Of a DNA stretch of 64,000 nucleotides, positions 61,940 through 64,000 are shown one piece after another. Location of the stretch: positions 14,073,017 through 14,137,016 of the forward strand of contig CM022675.1 in assembly GCA_012295275.1 (NCBI GenBank), read 5' to 3'. Position 1 is the stretch's first letter. Every line of letters begins with the position of its first letter. The DNA is from Chrysomallon squamiferum (taxonomy: Eukaryota > Mollusca > Gastropoda > Neomphalida > Peltospiridae). Below the pieces are notes generated by a model. It worked only from the letters and a program-made list of their open reading frames with translations. It was not told the DNA's origin and did no database searches. The translations under genes and the position numbers were made by a program.

Positions 61940-62028
61940 AAATGCTGGTCGTATTCAGACAACATAATAATCTACTATGTAGAGGTAGTTACACTTTAAA
62001 ATGTACATCATAATTTATTTGTCGATAG

Positions 62029-62256
62029 ATGTGGCTCCTGGTGTTCTTAAAGTTATTTCAACTCATCAGCCAATCAGAAGCTCAAACGTGTGTGTGTGCC
62101 TCAGAAAACACTGATATTTATTCATCTCCACATCAAACAGGCGTCCATCTTGGAGTACTCTCTGCGCCTGATTGTCTCCCTTACAAAAACAAGCAGACGG
62201 CTACAGAGATTGATAATTTTGGATATCTTCATGCTCTTGTTGATTTTCATGGACAG
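62029..62256 (+). CDS. Secreted protein: signal peptide and first SH3b-like module, part 1
   Basis: It begins MWLLVFLKLFQLISQSEAQ, a signal peptide likely cut near SEA-Q, and continues TCVCASENTDIYSSPHQTG, LGVLSAPDCLPYK and LVDFHGQ before a CAG|GTTACT donor. The order N-x-(I/V)-S-P...G.(L)G.L....C..Y......V.(F/Y).G resembles a bacterial-SH3-like (SH3b) fold, often found in extracellular and peptidoglycan-related proteins. Here it has extra Cys pairs (CVC, C). Three further exons follow on the same strand and continue past the window. The specific function is unknown. Confidence 0.7.
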
Positions 62257-62509
62257 GTTACTAAAATAAATAATAAAAGAAGAAACAAATACTCTAAAAT
62301 AAACCCATCTGAATGTTAGCCTCAAACCAAATCATTTTTATAATCGTGTATTTTAAAAATCAAAACCCATTGGGTGTAGATAAGTTTATCTATATGCGTA
62401 AGTGAGTAAATGAGTTATCATCATATTCGTAAAGAATTTCCTATACCAACTCGTTGTAGGTTAACCTATAGGCCTATCTCTTAAACAAAACCGTTGTTTT
62501 ATTTTGCAG

Positions 62510-62555
62510 GATGCCTGGGTAGACACAAAAACAGTGTACGTTAGGTCTTGCACAG
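62510..62555 (+). CDS. Secreted protein: first module, part 2
   Basis: A 46-nt exon after TTGCAG encodes DAWVDTKTVYVRSCT and ends in phase 1. It completes the module: HGQ-DAWVDT.TVYV..C corresponds to the G.(T/D)GWV....V end of an SH3b unit, closing with Cys. Confidence 0.75.
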
Positions 62556-62688
62556 GTAATTAATATTAATAAATATTCATAATTTTATTTCGTTCATTTA
62601 TGCACATCCAGAATATTTTATGCTTTAAAATATTTAATTTCAGATCGAGTAGATTTTATTTTGTTATTATTTTATTTCTGTTTTCTAC

Positions 62689-62904
62689 ATGAAATTATTA
62701 CTGTCGTTATGGGTAAAAGTGTATATGGAAGTCCAGTGGTCCAGATCCTCTGGTATCTTATCTCTAAACTCTAAAATGGATCACCTGCAGTTCCAAGATA
62801 TTTCTTTCTATATTCACCACTACATGGATCACAGTAGTCTTTTTAATCACCAAAGGCAATTAATAAGAGATATCGCTCTCGAGATTAGAAAAATTTGCCA
62901 GTAG
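62689..62904 (+). other. 71-codon open frame in an intron, unidentified
   Basis: It reads MKLLLSLWVKVYMEVQWSRS then FQDISFYIHHYMDHSSLFNH and ends in a stop. Codon use looks less AT-driven than the surroundings. It lacks a clear acceptor and is not recognised. It could be a decayed exon or a transposon remnant. Confidence 0.25.
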
Positions 62905-63004
62905 AAATTACTGTGTTATATGAGATTCAAATCCACCAAATCTTTCTACAGTAAATGCTTTTCGGATTTAAAATAGATCTCAAATTCAAGTTGAATATGA
63001 CTTA

Positions 63005-63006
<2 letters not shown>

Positions 63007-63045
<39 letters not shown>
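63007..63045. repeat. (AAT)n microsatellite
   Basis: AAT triplets in the intron between the two modules. Confidence 0.95.
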
Positions 63046-63046
<1 letters not shown>

Positions 63047-63126
63047 GTATTTAATATTTAATAGTTATATGTTTAAATTCTAATTATTTCGAAACTGCCT
63101 TGTAAAATTTAAAAAATTATCTTTAG

Positions 63127-63287
63127 AGCCGTTCCACTGCGTTTGTGCCACCAACTCAACCATAATAAGATCATCCGAGTCAGAAAACAGTCTACCCCTA
63201 CACCAGCTCTTCCGCAAGAGTTGTCTTACAAACCAAGGTCAAGGCCATGACAGACACTGGACCAGAGTGAAGATTTCACAAAACAAG
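63127..63287 (+). CDS. Secreted protein: second module, part 1
   Basis: After TTTAG it encodes EPFHCVCATNSTIIRSSESE, then LFRKSCLTNQGQGHDRHW and TRVKISQNK, to an AAG|GTTCAA donor. It mirrors the first module: CVCA.N(T/S).I.SS, a later Cys, then W..V....(N/G). Phase 1 to phase 0, so it can be added or lost together with the next exon without shifting frame. Confidence 0.72.
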
Positions 63288-63773
63288 GTTCAAAATCTGA
63301 TGTTTCATCCTTTAGTATAATAATTATTGTTACAGCATTTTGTATTTTTACTAAGTGTATATTTGCACTTCCTGCCAATTATGCCGTTTCAAAGATCAAA
63401 TAAATTAGCCTTAGTATACAATAACAACAGCAATATCAATAACAATAATATGTGTGTACTATATTTTCTATGAGTGGCGTATATTCAATAAAGCACAGGT
63501 TTCGAAACATCTTCTAAGTGTACCCCTTGATGCGTATCATTTTCACAACATCATGGCAGAGCAACTTCAGTACTGTTACTTGATGCATTAGAAAAATGTG
63601 CACAGGACTTTAATCTGAAAACACAATGAAAATTATAATTTTGAAAAAGAAAAGAGAAAAGAAAAATAGTTCAACTTCCGTACAAATATTGTTTTTACTT
63701 ATTATTTCAGACTAATTCATGAATGTTTACACTCAGTCTTGTTTTACTTTATTATAATTGTTTTTATCGTTTG

Positions 63774-63822
63774 TTTTTATTTTATTTTATTTTATTTTAT
63801 TTTATTTTATTTTTTTTTTTGC
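63774..63822. repeat. (ATTTT)n microsatellite
   Basis: ATTTT pentanucleotides ending in a T run, just before the acceptor of the last exon. Confidence 0.95.
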
Positions 63823-63844
63823 TCTCTTTCTCTTTGTCTCACAG

Positions 63845-63893
63845 TATGGCTTGGTGAAGACTAATAATGTAGCTTTCCACGATCATTGCGTAT
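63845..63893 (+). CDS. Secreted protein: second module, part 2
   Basis: After CTCACAG it encodes YGLVKTNNVAFHDHCV and ends in phase 1 at GTAT|GTAAGT, matching DAWVDTKTVYVRSC of the first module in place, length and phase. The gene continues beyond the window. Confidence 0.72.
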
Positions 63894-64000
63894 GTAAGTA
63901 ATAATATTGATATTGTTTTATTTTACTTTATGTATCTTTATTATTGTTGTTGTTCCTTCTTTTTTTTTTTTTGTTATTTGTTTTGTCGTTTGCTGTTGCT

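Overview
The window looks like animal nuclear DNA. It has many short exons with GT/AG introns, AT-rich introns, abundant micro- and minisatellites, and vertebrate-type TTAGGG telomere-like repeats. The recognisable proteins (a TRPM cation channel, a CASD1 C-terminus, secreted modules resembling SH3b) and the repeat-rich, AT-rich texture fit a lophotrochozoan, most likely a mollusc. Species cannot be fixed from the sequence alone. No bacterial, phage or CRISPR features are present.

Layout. (1) 1.17-17.73 kb, minus strand: a TRPM-family ion channel gene resolved here into 24 exons. It runs from an early N-terminal exon (the true start is not certain) through the TRPM homology region (SLOG-like nucleotide-binding fold), S1-S6 with pore, the TRP domain and a C-terminal coiled-coil-like tail. 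Exon phases agree throughout. Four single-base frame breaks, all in the 3' half, mean either indel errors in the assembly or a decaying copy. (2) 18.5-22.2 kb: putative 5' region of that gene, with a five-copy 53-bp repeat carrying TGACGT. (3) 22.5-33.5 kb: no intact gene, but a series of minisatellites (56, 47, about 31, 42 and 26 bp). It also holds a decayed ankyrin-repeat fragment and a diverged copy of a piece of the TRPM pore exon with its intron. (4) 33.5-56.2 kb: a 22.7-kb composite satellite in which blocks of CCCTAA hexamers alternate with a non-telomeric segment of about 140 bp. Its left two thirds (array A) are homogeneous with higher-order structure. The right third (array B) is a degenerate, related version. 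A 200-N gap lies inside array A. (5) 57.4-58.16 kb, plus strand: the last exons of CASD1 (sialic acid O-acetyltransferase), apparently cut off from the rest of the gene. (6) 58.26-59.07 kb: a non-autonomous DNA transposon with terminal inverted repeats flanked by TA. (7) 61.7-63.9 kb, plus strand: the start of a gene for a secreted protein built of duplicated two-exon modules, running off the right edge.

The genes do not form a functional unit: one is a plasma-membrane channel, one a Golgi enzyme, one a secreted protein. What links the window is repeat biology. A large block of telomere-derived satellite sits between a TRPM locus and a truncated-looking CASD1, with gene fragments and minisatellites scattered on its left side. 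Coordinates of splice sites were worked out by hand from GT/AG signals, reading frame and family motifs.
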